DNA of 64,000 nucleotides from Saccharothrix sp. NRRL B-16314 (GCF_000716595.1 NZ_JNXC01000005.1:1-64000), one strand, 5' to 3'. Counted from the first letter of the stretch, positions 17,639 through 26,234 are shown. The notes: generated from the letters alone by a model not told the origin. Translations and numbers: made by a program.

Positions 17639-18391
17639 ATGACCACCGCGATCGTGTTGCTCGTGCTACTGGTTCTGGTCGTGGGCGCCGGCTGGTACTT
17701 CGCCAAGGCCGCCGCCGAGAAGCGCCGCCGCGAGCTGGAGGACGCCCAGGCCGACGCGCGCCGCTGGGTCGAACGGCTCGGCGGCCAGGTGATGAGCCTG
17801 ACCGGCTCGGACGTCGCCTCGCAGCAGGCGCTCGCGGACGCGTCCGAGCGGTTCACCGCCGCCGGGTCGCAGATGGAGCAGGCGCGCACGGTGGAGCAGT
17901 GCCGCCTGGTCACGCAGACCGCGATGGAAGGCCTGTACTACGTGCGGGCCGCGCGCGTCGCGATGGACCTCGACCCCGGCCCCGAGCTGCCGGACCTCAC
18001 CGGCCAGAGCCGTGCGGGCAAGGTGTTGGAGGACCGGGACGTCACGGTGGAGGGTCACCGGTACGTCGCCTCGCCGCGGCCCGGTTCGGGCACGCCGCAC
18101 TACTACCCCGGTGGCGTGGTCGCGGGCCGGCCGGTGCCGCAGGGCTGGTACTCGGAGCCGTGGTGGAAGCCCGCCCTGGTGGCCGGCGCTTGGGGTTTCG
18201 GCTCGATGCTGCTGTTCAGCGCGATGTTCTCGGGCATGGTCGGTGTGCCTTCCGCGGTCGCGTCCGAGGACGCCGGCGGTGACGCCAGTGCCGGCGACGG
18301 TGGTGACGCCGGGGGTGACGGTGGCGATGGTGGCGACAGCGGCGGTGATTTCGGTGGCGACTTCGGCGGTGGCGACTTCGGCGGGTTCTGA
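17639..18391 (+). CDS. Membrane protein with Gly/Asp-rich tail
   Basis: AGGAGGG precedes the ATG. The 250-residue product has an N-terminal membrane anchor (IVLLVLLVLVVGAGWYFAKA, about residues 4-23). A charged, probably coiled-coil segment (about 28-105) follows, then a YYPGG region and a second hydrophobic stretch AGAWGFGSMLLFSAMFSGMV (about 184-205). The C-terminus is a low-complexity tail of GGD, GGDF and GGF repeats. The overall layout is common in actinobacterial membrane proteins of unknown role. Its position after the Eis-like gene is not informative. Confidence 0.7.
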   Translation: MTTAIVLLVLLVLVVGAGWYFAKAAAEKRRRELEDAQADARRWVERLGGQVMSLTGSDVASQQALADASERFTAAGSQMEQARTVEQCRLVTQTAMEGLYYVRAARVAMDLDPGPELPDLTGQSRAGKVLEDRDVTVEGHRYVASPRPGSGTPHYYPGGVVAGRPVPQGWYSEPWWKPALVAGAWGFGSMLLFSAMFSGMVGVPSAVASEDAGGDASAGDGGDAGGDGGDGGDSGGDFGGDFGGGDFGGF

Positions 18392-18407
18392 GCGAACAGG
18401 ACCAGGC

Positions 18408-18455
18408 GCGATTTGATCAGGCCGCGATTTGATCAGCCAGTGATTTGATCAGGCC
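18408..18455. repeat. Three tandem 16-bp repeats between convergent genes
   Basis: Copies at 18408-18423 (GCGATTTGATCAGGCC), 18424-18439 and 18440-18455 differ by one to three bases. The array fills the gap after the stop at 18391, and its third copy contains the stop codon of the convergent glycosylase gene. TTGATCA is a partial palindrome. Confidence 0.8.
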
Positions 18456-19252
18456 GGCTGGCAGGTCGGGCACCAGTAGAGGTTCCGGCCCGCCAGCTCG
18501 GCGGCGGCCACGGGTGTGCCGCAGACCAGGCAGGGCTGACCGGTGCGGCGGTAGACGTAGACCTCGCCGCCGTGCCGGTCCTTGCGCGGCGCCCGCCCGG
18601 TGACGTCGGGCATGTGCTCCGGCCGCACGGTGTCGATGCGACCCGTCTTCACGCCACCGCGCATCAGCACGGTCAGGTCGAGCCACAGGTCGTCCCACAA
18701 CGCCCGGTCGACCTCGTTCCCCGGCACGAGCGGGTGCACGCCGTGCCGGAACAGCACCTCTGCCCGGTACACGTTGCCGACGCCCGCGAGCACGGACTGG
18801 TCCAGCAGCAGCACGGCGAGCGACTGCCGCGACCGGGCGACGCGGGCGTGCGCCACCTCCGGTTTCGCGTCACGTCGCAGCGGGTCCGGGCCGAGGCGGG
18901 CGCGCAGGGCGGCGACCTCGACGTCGGTCAGGACCTCGCACCGGGTCGGACCGCGCAGGTCAGTCCAGTGGGTGGGGCCGGCCAGCCGCATCCGCACCTG
19001 GCCGACCGGTTCCAGCACCGGGTGCGGGAACTCGGCGAACGTGCCGTAGAGGCCGAGGTGCACGTGGACGGTCGTGTCCGGGCCGTACACGTGGAACAGG
19101 TGCTTGCCGTGCGCCTCCGCGCGCACGAACCGCCGACCGTCCACAAAGGACGCAGCGAACTTGCCCTGCGGGCTCGACACCCGGACGGTCGAGCCCGCGT
19201 AACGGCGTTGGTGCAGCTTCGCCAGGCGGTGGAGGGTGTGGCCTTCGGGCAT
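18449..19252 (-). CDS. Fpg/Nei-family DNA glycosylase
   Basis: This 267-residue base-excision repair enzyme starts MPEGHTLHRLAKLHQRRYAG. After Met removal, Pro2 is the Schiff-base nucleophile and Glu3 the acid, as in Nei-type glycosylases. A helix-two-turn-helix region contains VLAGVGNVYRAEVLFRHGVH. The C-terminal zinc finger reads CLVCGTP...CPTC. It probably removes oxidised pyrimidines and nicks AP sites. MPEGHT favours the actinobacterial Nei2 subgroup over MutM. Its ATG overlaps the rpiB stop by one base, so it is translationally coupled to rpiB. Confidence 0.9.
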   Translation of the reverse strand: MPEGHTLHRLAKLHQRRYAGSTVRVSSPQGKFAASFVDGRRFVRAEAHGKHLFHVYGPDTTVHVHLGLYGTFAEFPHPVLEPVGQVRMRLAGPTHWTDLRGPTRCEVLTDVEVAALRARLGPDPLRRDAKPEVAHARVARSRQSLAVLLLDQSVLAGVGNVYRAEVLFRHGVHPLVPGNEVDRALWDDLWLDLTVLMRGGVKTGRIDTVRPEHMPDVTGRAPRKDRHGGEVYVYRRTGQPCLVCGTPVAAAELAGRNLYWCPTCQPA

Positions 19253-19719
19253 CAGGGCAGGGCCGGCGCCTCGCCGGTGCGCTCGTACTCCGCGAGGATG
19301 TCGATGCGACGGGCGTGCCGCTCCTGCTCGGAGAACGGGGTGGCGAGGAACGCGTCCACGATCGCGAACGCCTCCTCGGTGGAGTGCATCCGCCCGCCCA
19401 ACGCGACCAGCTGGGCGTTGTTGTGCTGGCGGGCGAGTTCCGCCGTCTCCACGTTGTAGGCCAGCGCGGCACGGGCGCCGGGCACCTTGTTGGCCGCCAT
19501 CTGCTCGCCGTTGCCGGAGCCGCCGATGACGACGCCGAGGCTGCCCTCGTCCGCCACGACGCGGCGGGCCGCCTCGATGCAGAACGGCGGGTAGTCGTCC
19601 TCCGCGTCGTACACCGCCGGACCGACGTCGACCACGTCGTGGCCCGCGTCGGTCAGGTGCTTGGCGAGGTGGGTCTTCAGCTCGAAGCCCGCGTGGTCCG
19701 ATCCCAGGTAAACGCGCAC
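19252..19719 (-). CDS. rpiB: Ribose-5-phosphate isomerase B
   Basis: RpiB interconverts ribose-5-phosphate and ribulose-5-phosphate in the pentose phosphate pathway. From GTG 19719 the 155-residue protein starts with the family opening VRVYLGSDHAGFELK. It then shows DVGPAVYDAEDDYPPFCIEA and the phosphate-binding loop GVVIGGSGNGEQMAANKVPG. Glu replaces the Cys found in the E. coli active-site loop, which is usual for actinobacterial RpiB. The gene order rpiB then nei-like matches mycobacteria. Confidence 0.95.
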   Translation of the reverse strand: MRVYLGSDHAGFELKTHLAKHLTDAGHDVVDVGPAVYDAEDDYPPFCIEAARRVVADEGSLGVVIGGSGNGEQMAANKVPGARAALAYNVETAELARQHNNAQLVALGGRMHSTEEAFAIVDAFLATPFSEQERHARRIDILAEYERTGEAPALP

Positions 19720-19746
19720 TTCAGTGAGTCTGCCATCCTGGCGCAG

Positions 19747-20463
19747 GTGTTCGGACAAGAGGGTTGCCGGCTGCGGCTGGAGTGGGGACCGGAGGGGGTC
19801 GCCGCGCTCGGGAAGCAGTGCGCGGTGCTCGTGATCGTGGACGTGCTGTCGTTCTCGACGGCGGTGGACGTCGTGGTCGGGCGTGGGGGCGCTGTGCGGC
19901 CCGTGCGGTGGGCGGACCGGTCTTCGGCGGCTGCCCCGGCGGACCCGTCGTGGACGTTGCGGCCGTCGTCGCTGGTGGCGGTGCCGCCGGGGACGGTGCT
20001 GGAGTTGGCGTCGGCCAACGGCGCGACGTTGTGCGACCTGGCCGCGTCCACCGGGTCGATCGTGTTGGCCGGGTGCCTGCGAAACGCGCGTGCGGTCGGG
20101 GCGGCGGCACGGACGTTGGCGGCCGGTGGGCCGATCGGCGTGGTGCCCGCCGGCGAGCGCTGGGGTGTGAACATCACCACGCACGGAGCGGACGCGGGAC
20201 CGCTGCGGCCGGCGGTGGAAGACCTGCTCGGCGCGGGTGCGGTGATGGCGTCGCTGCTGGGCTACGGCTCGGCGTCGGTGGAGGCCGCGCTGGCCGCGGA
20301 GATGTACGCGCGGGCGCCGGTGGAGGACGTCCTGGCCGGCTGCGTGTCCGGACGTGAACTCATCGCCGCAGGTCACAGGGGTGATGTCGAGCTGGCTTCC
20401 GAGGTGGACGCGAGTTCCGCCGTCCCGCTCCTGCTGGACGGAGTGCTCCGGCCACACGCGTGA
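19747..20463 (+). CDS. comB: 2-phosphosulfolactate phosphatase (ComB)-family protein
   Basis: This 238-residue protein shows the ComB fold motifs VIVDVLSFSTAVDVVVGRGG, SANGATLCDLA, VLAGCLRNARAVG and a C-terminal CVSGRELIAAGHRGDVELAS. In methanogens ComB makes sulfolactate for coenzyme M. Actinobacteria lack that pathway, so the real substrate is probably another phosphate ester. GTG 19747 was chosen because the family begins near this point. It is divergent from rpiB across 27 bp. Confidence 0.8.
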   Translation: MFGQEGCRLRLEWGPEGVAALGKQCAVLVIVDVLSFSTAVDVVVGRGGAVRPVRWADRSSAAAPADPSWTLRPSSLVAVPPGTVLELASANGATLCDLAASTGSIVLAGCLRNARAVGAAARTLAAGGPIGVVPAGERWGVNITTHGADAGPLRPAVEDLLGAGAVMASLLGYGSASVEAALAAEMYARAPVEDVLAGCVSGRELIAAGHRGDVELASEVDASSAVPLLLDGVLRPHA

Positions 20464-20545
20464 CACGGCACCGTTCTTCTGGTTTGGTTCTCGCCTGACG
20501 ACTCGTGGCGACACGAACACGCACGGTGCACATCAGGGGGACTGC

Positions 20546-21739
20546 GTGGACGGCGATCCGACGGCGCGGATGCGCGACTTCGACCACCTCGACCCCGCTG
20601 TCGCGGCCGACATCCACGACCTGACGGGGCAGCTGCGGAGTCGGTGCCCCGTCGCGCACAGCGAGAAGTACGGCGGTTTCCACGTGCTCAGCCGCTGGGA
20701 GGAGATCGACCACGCGGCCAAGCGGGACGACCTGTTCAGCGCAGCCGTCGACGGCTTGGGCGCGACGATGGTGCTGCCCGAGCTGGAGAAGGTCGAGGCG
20801 CCCCTCTTCGAGACCGACCGGCCGACGCACACGGTGTGGCGGCGCGCCATGCAGCCGTTCTTCACCCCACAGGCGGTGGCCTCGCACGAGCCGTACATCC
20901 GGTCCCTGACCAGGGAGGTCCTGGCCGAGCTGCGCCCGCGCGGCCAGGCGGACCTGGTGGCGGAACTCGCCAGCCGGATCCCGCCGATGGTCACCGCCGG
21001 GCTGCTCGGGGTGCCGGACGAGCAGCGTCCCGAGCTCAGCCGGCTGGCCCGCACGCTGGTGACGTCGAAGTCGGCCGAGGAGGCGCAGCGGACCGGTGAG
21101 CGCTTCGCCGAGTTCCTCCACGCGCAGGTGACGTCACGGCGCGGCCGGGAGGACCGGGACGACGTGCTCACCGCCGTGGTCAACACCTCGATCGACGGCT
21201 GCCCGGCCTCCGACGACGAACTGCTCAAGCACGCGTTCCTGATGGTCGCCGCCGGGCACCTGACCACGACCGACACCATCGCCAACACGGCGTTGACGCT
21301 GGCGACCGACCCCGCGCTCCAGCGTCGTGTCGCTCAGGACCGGTCGCTCATCCCCGCGCTGGTCGAGGAGAGCGTGCGGCACGAGTCCGCGGTCGCCGCG
21401 ACCGGGCGGACGGTGCGCGGGGACGTGACGCTCGACGGGGTGGAGCTGACCGCGGGCGACCGCGTGCTGCTGCTGTGGGGCAGCGCCAACCGGGACGTGA
21501 CGCGCTTCCCCGACGGCGACCGCTTCGACATCGACCGCGCCCGTGCGCCGCACCTGGGTTGGGGCGCCGGCGCGCACCGCTGCCTCGGCATGCACCTGGC
21601 CCGCCTGCAGGTGGGCATCGTGATCGAGGAACTGCTGGCGACCCTCCCCGACTTCTCGCTGGAGCCGGGGTTCGAGCCGGCGCGGACGTTCGGCGTGCTG
21701 CGCGGTGTGGTCGCCCTGCCGGTCCGCTGGCAGGCCTGA
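20546..21739 (+). CDS. Cytochrome P450 monooxygenase
   Basis: This 397-residue P450 of bacterial class I size carries the haem-binding loop LGWGAGAHRCLGMHLARLQ (thiolate Cys about residue 345) and the K-helix ESVR motif. The I-helix reads MVAAGHLTTTDTIAN; the acidic residue normally preceding the conserved Thr is replaced by Leu. GTG 20546 is preceded by AGGGGG. No ferredoxin gene is adjacent, so electron partners are elsewhere. It converges with the large LuxR regulator 3 bp downstream. The substrate is unknown. Confidence 0.92.
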   Translation: MDGDPTARMRDFDHLDPAVAADIHDLTGQLRSRCPVAHSEKYGGFHVLSRWEEIDHAAKRDDLFSAAVDGLGATMVLPELEKVEAPLFETDRPTHTVWRRAMQPFFTPQAVASHEPYIRSLTREVLAELRPRGQADLVAELASRIPPMVTAGLLGVPDEQRPELSRLARTLVTSKSAEEAQRTGERFAEFLHAQVTSRRGREDRDDVLTAVVNTSIDGCPASDDELLKHAFLMVAAGHLTTTDTIANTALTLATDPALQRRVAQDRSLIPALVEESVRHESAVAATGRTVRGDVTLDGVELTAGDRVLLLWGSANRDVTRFPDGDRFDIDRARAPHLGWGAGAHRCLGMHLARLQVGIVIEELLATLPDFSLEPGFEPARTFGVLRGVVALPVRWQA

Positions 21740-21742
21740 ACC

Positions 21743-24124
21743 TCAGGGCTCCTCGCGCAGGGCGAGCTGGGCGCCGACCCACGTGCTCAGCTCGACCCGG
21801 TTCGCCACCCCGACCTTGGCGAACACCGCGGTGAGGTGGTTCTCGATCGTCGACACGGACAGGTGGAGCTTCCGCGCGATCAAGTGATTGGTCATGCCCT
21901 GCGAGACCAGCACGGCGATCTCGCGCTGCCGACGTGACAGCTGGTCCCAGCCGGAGTCGGGCGCACGCCGTCCGCCTGCCTCGACCCGCGGACCGAGTGC
22001 CAGCGCGTACACCGCTTCCCGGCTGGGCAACGCGGTTCCACGCCCGTAAGCGCGGTGGTACCGGTCGTGACCCAGCCGGGCCACGATGGCGTCACGCGCC
22101 TTGTCGCGTTCGCGGCCGAACGGCGTCAGCCCGGCGATCGCGACGCCGGTGACCTTCTGCATCGCGACCGCGCCGCCGAGCAGCTCGGCGGCGATCTCCA
22201 GCAGGTCCTCGCCCCCGGCCGTCTCCCGCGCCACGGCGGCCAGTGCCCAGGCGATCGCCTCGGACGCCCACGTGCTGCCCCACTGCTCCTGCAGTCGGAC
22301 CTGGATCTCCAGGCCCGCGCGGAACCAGGCGACGGCTTCCTCCGGTGCGCCGTGCCGCAACGGCGCCAGGCCGCGCGCCCACAGCGCCCAGCTGATGGCC
22401 CACTCCGCGCCGGCCTGGCGCGCGTCGTTCAGGCAGTCCTCGGCCGCTTCGATCGCGGTCGCCTCGTCGCCGTAGAAACCGGCCGCCAACGCCCAGATCA
22501 GCTTGGTGTTGCCGCAGTCGCCGCAGAACTCCGGCCCCATCTCCCCGAACAGCTCCACCGCCCGGCGCAGCGGTTCGACGGACTTCGGGTCACCCACCGC
22601 CAGCAAGGCGTGCGCGCCTTCGAGGAAGTACAGCGGCGCCACCTGCGCGTCCTCGTCCAGCATCGACACCAGCTCGCGACAGTGCTCCAGCTGGACGGCC
22701 ACCTCCCGCGGCGCGCCCTGGCACAGCTTGATCCAGCCCAGCAGCGCCACGGACCCGATCCGCTCGGGCGTCGGGCGCACCGGCGCCCGGTCCAACAACG
22801 TCTGGAACCACGTCGTGAACTCGCCCAGCTGCGCGAAGAAGAACTGCACCCGCAACCGCGCCAGGTCGTGGACCATCGCCAAGCCGATCTCCGCGAGACC
22901 CGACGTGGTGGCGCAGTGGTGCAGTGCCGCGCGGAAGTTGGGCATCTCGACGTGGGCGCGGCGGAGCAGGGCCACCTCGTCCTCGCCGTACCAGGTCGAG
23001 GCCAGTTGGGCCGCCAGGTCGCGGAAGAACGCGCAGTGCGCGTCGCGGACCCACAGCTCCTCGTCCAACGCGCGCAGCCGGCGTTGCCCGTACTCGCGCA
23101 CGGGCTGCAACTGGTGGTAGCGGCCGTTCGGACCGGCCACCACCAACGACTGCCGGACGAGGTCGGCGAGCAGGTCCACGACGTCGTGCTCGCCGATGCC
23201 GGAGCCCGAGCAGACGCGTTCGGCGGTGTCGAGCGTGAAACCGCCCGCGAACACGGAGATCCGCGCCAACAGCCGTTGCTGCTCCGGTGAGCACAGGCCG
23301 TGCGACCAGTCGAGGGTCTGCTCCAAGGTCCGGTGGTGCGACCGCACGCGACGGGTGCGGGTGGCCAGCAGCCGACCGCCGTCCAGCCTCGTCAGGACCT
23401 CGCGGGGCGACATCCCGCCGCCGAGCCGGACCGCGATCAGCTCCAGCACCAGCGGCAGGCCGCTGGACCAGTCGACCAGTTCGGCCAACGCCTCCAGGTC
23501 TTCGTCCGCCTCGACCACCCGACCGGCGGCCTCCGCGCGCCGGAGCAGCAGGCGCATGGCGTCCGACGGCCGGGCCGAGCTGCCTTCGGAACGCACCGAC
23601 AGCGGCGGCACCATCGTGGCGTGCTCCCCGGCGATGCCCAGGTGGTGGCGGCTGGTGGCCAGCACGCGCACCTCAGGCGCTTCGTCCAGCAGCACCGCGC
23701 ACAGGTCGCCGACCGCTTCCCACAGCTGCTCGCAGTTGTCCAGCACGAGGAGCTTGTCCTGGCCGCGCAGGTGCTCGACCAGGACGTCCACGGGATCGTC
23801 GCTGGACTGGTCGGTGATGCCGACGGCGCGGATGATCTCGCGGTGCAGCTCGTCCGACCTGGTGATGTGCCCGAGGTAGGCGACGGCCACGTACTGGTCG
23901 TCTGGCTCGCGGTTGAGGCCGGTGGACGTGCCGTCGTGCTGATCGCGGCAGCGGCGGGCCACTTCGAGCGCGAGCGCCGTCTTGCCGACACCTCCGGGCC
24001 CGACCAGCGTGACGAGCCGGTCGACGCCGAGCACGCGTTGCACCGTTTCCCGCACCAGGTCGTCGCGCCCGACGAGATCGCCGACCGCCGCCGGCAGCGT
24101 CTGCCGTCCACGACCTGTGGCCAT
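21743..24124 (-). CDS. Large NTPase regulator with C-terminal LuxR helix-turn-helix
   Basis: About 793 residues. The N-terminal NB-ARC/AAA-type ATPase has Walker A LVGPGGVGKTALALEVARRC (near residue 35) and Walker B KLLVLDNCEQLWE. A long helical TPR-like middle follows. The C-terminal LuxR domain reads WDQLSRRQREIAVLVSQGMT, then IARKLHLSVSTIENHL and FAKVGVANRVELSTWV. Such regulators sense a ligand or protein through the TPR region and activate transcription on ATP binding. I chose ATG 24124; an upstream in-frame start (24196) is possible. Target genes are unknown. The adjacent P450 converges and could be a target but shares no promoter. Confidence 0.85.
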   Translation of the reverse strand: MATGRGRQTLPAAVGDLVGRDDLVRETVQRVLGVDRLVTLVGPGGVGKTALALEVARRCRDQHDGTSTGLNREPDDQYVAVAYLGHITRSDELHREIIRAVGITDQSSDDPVDVLVEHLRGQDKLLVLDNCEQLWEAVGDLCAVLLDEAPEVRVLATSRHHLGIAGEHATMVPPLSVRSEGSSARPSDAMRLLLRRAEAAGRVVEADEDLEALAELVDWSSGLPLVLELIAVRLGGGMSPREVLTRLDGGRLLATRTRRVRSHHRTLEQTLDWSHGLCSPEQQRLLARISVFAGGFTLDTAERVCSGSGIGEHDVVDLLADLVRQSLVVAGPNGRYHQLQPVREYGQRRLRALDEELWVRDAHCAFFRDLAAQLASTWYGEDEVALLRRAHVEMPNFRAALHHCATTSGLAEIGLAMVHDLARLRVQFFFAQLGEFTTWFQTLLDRAPVRPTPERIGSVALLGWIKLCQGAPREVAVQLEHCRELVSMLDEDAQVAPLYFLEGAHALLAVGDPKSVEPLRRAVELFGEMGPEFCGDCGNTKLIWALAAGFYGDEATAIEAAEDCLNDARQAGAEWAISWALWARGLAPLRHGAPEEAVAWFRAGLEIQVRLQEQWGSTWASEAIAWALAAVARETAGGEDLLEIAAELLGGAVAMQKVTGVAIAGLTPFGRERDKARDAIVARLGHDRYHRAYGRGTALPSREAVYALALGPRVEAGGRRAPDSGWDQLSRRQREIAVLVSQGMTNHLIARKLHLSVSTIENHLTAVFAKVGVANRVELSTWVGAQLALREEP

Positions 24125-24437
24125 CGTCCCCACCCCCACGTCCGCCGGTACACCTCCCAGGAGGTCGACACCACACCCTAGGGGTATCGGGCGCACCCCC
24201 GGACTGTGAATTCGGGAGTTAATGGGATGCGCCGCCGCGGTGTTACCGGAATGCTGATCCCGGTCCTGGCACGGGACAGCAGGTCGCGGCTGCTCGAACC
24301 GCTACGGCGGCAATAGTGGCCCTGCGACCCGGGGGGCGCGGTCGGGATTCGCGGCGAGCACGCTTGACGAATCCCGGCCTGTCCGGGACCCAAGCAGAAG
24401 AAGCCGACAAGTGGCGATTGCCATCACGGGGGTAAGC
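24125..24437. other. Intergenic stretch upstream of the large LuxR gene
   Basis: No clear gene. A 29-codon frame (ATG 24227 to TAG 24316) with GGGAG about 10 bases upstream is possible but unsupported. TTGACG at 24364-24369 resembles a -35 element for the small gene that follows, without a convincing -10. Confidence 0.4.
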
Positions 24438-24596
24438 ATGTCCGACTCATTCGACGCCAGACGCATTCAGGTCGTTACCGGGGTTGTGCGCGACGCGGAA
24501 TTCGGCGGCCTGACGCCGCAGGCGCCCACCCGCCGGCGGGACAACCGCCCGCACCTGCGCCGCACGTCCGACGACGCCAGCGTCGGCTCCGCCTAA
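24438..24596 (+). CDS. Small hypothetical protein, 52 residues
   Basis: ATG 24438 follows GGGGGTAAGC and opens MSDSFDARRIQVVTGVVRDA, then an Arg/Pro-rich basic C-terminus (TRRRDNRPHLRRTSDDASVG). It has no membrane segment or cysteine. A GTG at 24411 could add nine residues. The peptide is strongly basic and might bind nucleic acid or a membrane. The evidence for translation is the ribosome-binding site and the position immediately before the large repeat cassette, whose first A unit starts 5 bp after this stop. Confidence 0.4.
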   Translation: MSDSFDARRIQVVTGVVRDAEFGGLTPQAPTRRRDNRPHLRRTSDDASVGSA

Positions 24597-24601
24597 CCCG
24601 C

Positions 24602-24805
24602 GCGAGTCCTACGTTCACGTCCCGTGAGTCGTACCTTCGGAACCCCCGTGTCCTACGTTCGGAACCCCCGAGTTCAACGCTCAGAACAAGATCGACTGTT
24701 CTGAGCGTTGAATTCAGGGGTCCTGAACGTAGGACACGGTGGTCCGGAAGGTACGACTCACGCGTTCTGGACGTAGGACTCACGCGTTCTGGACGTAGGA
24801 CTCAC
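24602..24805. repeat. Modular repeat, double inverted cassette A-B-C-D/D-C-B-A-A
   Basis: Left arm units: A 24602-24620, B 24624-24643, C 24648-24665, D 24670-24688. The 8-nt loop is 24689-24696. Right arm units, inverted: D 24697-24715, C 24721-24737, B 24743-24761, A 24764-24783 and A 24786-24805. Each unit type lies opposite its own kind, giving a hairpin of about 200 bp between convergent stops (24596 and 24810). B differs from A by two complementary core changes (GTCGTACCTTC against GTCCTACGTTC) that are present on both arms. Confidence 0.9.
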
Positions 24806-24809
24806 GGGG

Positions 24810-26165
24810 TCAGCGTTGGATGGACTTGAGTTCGGTGAACTCGTCCAAGCCGTGTCGGCCGAACTCGCGGCCGGTGCCGGACTGGCGGTAGCCGCCGAAC
24901 GGGGCACTGGTGTTGAACGCGGCGCCGTTGATGTCCACCTGGCCGGTGCGCAGGCGTTTCGCCACGGCGAGCGCGCGATCCGGATCGGCCGAGAAAACGG
25001 CGCCGCCCAGGCCGTAAATGGTGGAGTTGGCGATGCGCACGGCATCGTCCTCGTCGTTGTACGGCATCACGGACAGGACCGGGCCGAAGATTTCCTCCTG
25101 CGCGATGACCATGTCCGGGCGAACGTCGCCGAACACGGTCGGAGCCACGTGGAAGCCGCGCTGAGTAGGCGCGTCCGGACCACCCAACGCGAGCTTCGCG
25201 CCCGCCTCGACACCGCTCCGGATGTACCCGACCACGCGATCGCGCTGGGCCGCCGACACCGCCGGGCCGATGCGGGTCGCAGGAACGGCCGGATCGCCCG
25301 GCTCGTACTTCGACGCGGCGGCCACGGCGATCTCCAACGCCTCGTCATGACGCGACGACGGCACCAGCAGCCGGGTCCACGCGCTGCAAGCCTGACCGTT
25401 GTTCATGAACGCGTTCGCCACGCCGATCTTCACCGCGCGCGTCACGTCCGCGTCGTCCAGCACGACGTTCGCGGACTTGCCACCCAGCTCCAACGCCACC
25501 CGCTTGACCGTCTCGGCGGCCAGCGCGGATACCCGCCGACCGGCACGCGTCGAACCGGTGAACGACACCATGTCCACCAGCGGGTGGGCCGCCAGCGCCT
25601 CTCCGACCACCGGCCCCATGCCGTGGACCAGCGAAAACACGCCCTCGGGCACACCGGCTTCGACCAGGATCGAGGCCAGCAGGTCCGCCGTCATCGGCGC
25701 GAGCTCACTCGGCTTGAGCACCACCGCGTTACCCGCCGCCAGCGCGGGCACGACCTTCGCGACCATCTGCTGGAGCGGGAAGTTCCACGGCGTGATGGCG
25801 GCGACGACACCGATCGGCTCGCGCAGCACCAGCGAGTTGCCGATCTCCTCGCCGGAGAAGTAGCCGCCCTCGATGACGTCGGCGACTCCCCGCGCGATCC
25901 CGACGGGGTTCGGCACCTGCACCCGGGTCGCGAACGTGATGGGCGTGCCCATCTCCGCCGTCATGGTGGCGGCCAGCTCGTCGGTCCGCGCGACCATCGC
26001 GTCGGCCACCCGCCGCACCAGCGCCAGCCGCGTGTCCAACGACGTCGCCGCCCACTCCGGGAACGCGGCAACGGCCCTGGTCACGGCCGCGTCCACGTCG
26101 GCGGGAGTGCCGGAGCGGACGGTGCCGACGACCTCTTCGGTGGTCGGGTTGACGACCTCGATCAC
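24810..26165 (-). CDS. NAD(P)-dependent aldehyde dehydrogenase
   Basis: This 451-residue member of the ALDH superfamily shows an NAD-binding ITPWNFPLQQM segment, the general base Glu in LELGGKSANVV (about residue 225), the catalytic Cys in NNGQACSAWTRLLVP (about 260) and the C-terminal YGLGGAVFS and PFGGYRQSGTGREFG motifs. It is slightly shorter than the usual 470-500 residues because it starts directly at IEVVNPTTEEVVGTV. It oxidises an unidentified aldehyde. A 13-bp inverted repeat lies just upstream (26184-26228). Confidence 0.92.
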   Translation of the reverse strand: MIEVVNPTTEEVVGTVRSGTPADVDAAVTRAVAAFPEWAATSLDTRLALVRRVADAMVARTDELAATMTAEMGTPITFATRVQVPNPVGIARGVADVIEGGYFSGEEIGNSLVLREPIGVVAAITPWNFPLQQMVAKVVPALAAGNAVVLKPSELAPMTADLLASILVEAGVPEGVFSLVHGMGPVVGEALAAHPLVDMVSFTGSTRAGRRVSALAAETVKRVALELGGKSANVVLDDADVTRAVKIGVANAFMNNGQACSAWTRLLVPSSRHDEALEIAVAAASKYEPGDPAVPATRIGPAVSAAQRDRVVGYIRSGVEAGAKLALGGPDAPTQRGFHVAPTVFGDVRPDMVIAQEEIFGPVLSVMPYNDEDDAVRIANSTIYGLGGAVFSADPDRALAVAKRLRTGQVDINGAAFNTSAPFGGYRQSGTGREFGRHGLDEFTELKSIQR

Positions 26166-26183
26166 TGCGGACTCCCCGGGGAA

Positions 26184-26228
26184 CGGTGTGACACTCCAAG
26201 GCGAAAGCAGCCCCAGAGTGTCACACCG
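26184..26228 (-). terminator. Long hairpin between two minus-strand genes
   Basis: Perfect 13-bp arms CGGTGTGACACTC (26184-26196) and its complement (26216-26228) enclose a 19-nt loop. The hairpin lies 6 bp after the Rv2466c-like stop and 18 bp before the ALDH start. It could be a terminator of the former or an operator of the latter. Confidence 0.6.
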
Positions 26229-26234
26229 ATGACC

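Noticed and set aside
19747..20463. Coenzyme M biosynthesis step
   Set aside because: ComB homology is clear, but no other pathway gene is present and actinobacteria of this type do not make coenzyme M.
24602..24805. CRISPR array
   Set aside because: Repeats have 22-bp period with 2-6 bp gaps, no spacers of constant length, inverted arms and no cas genes.
20546..26165. Biosynthetic gene cluster around the P450, LuxR and ALDH genes
   Set aside because: No scaffold-forming enzyme, and the genes face different directions with separate ends.
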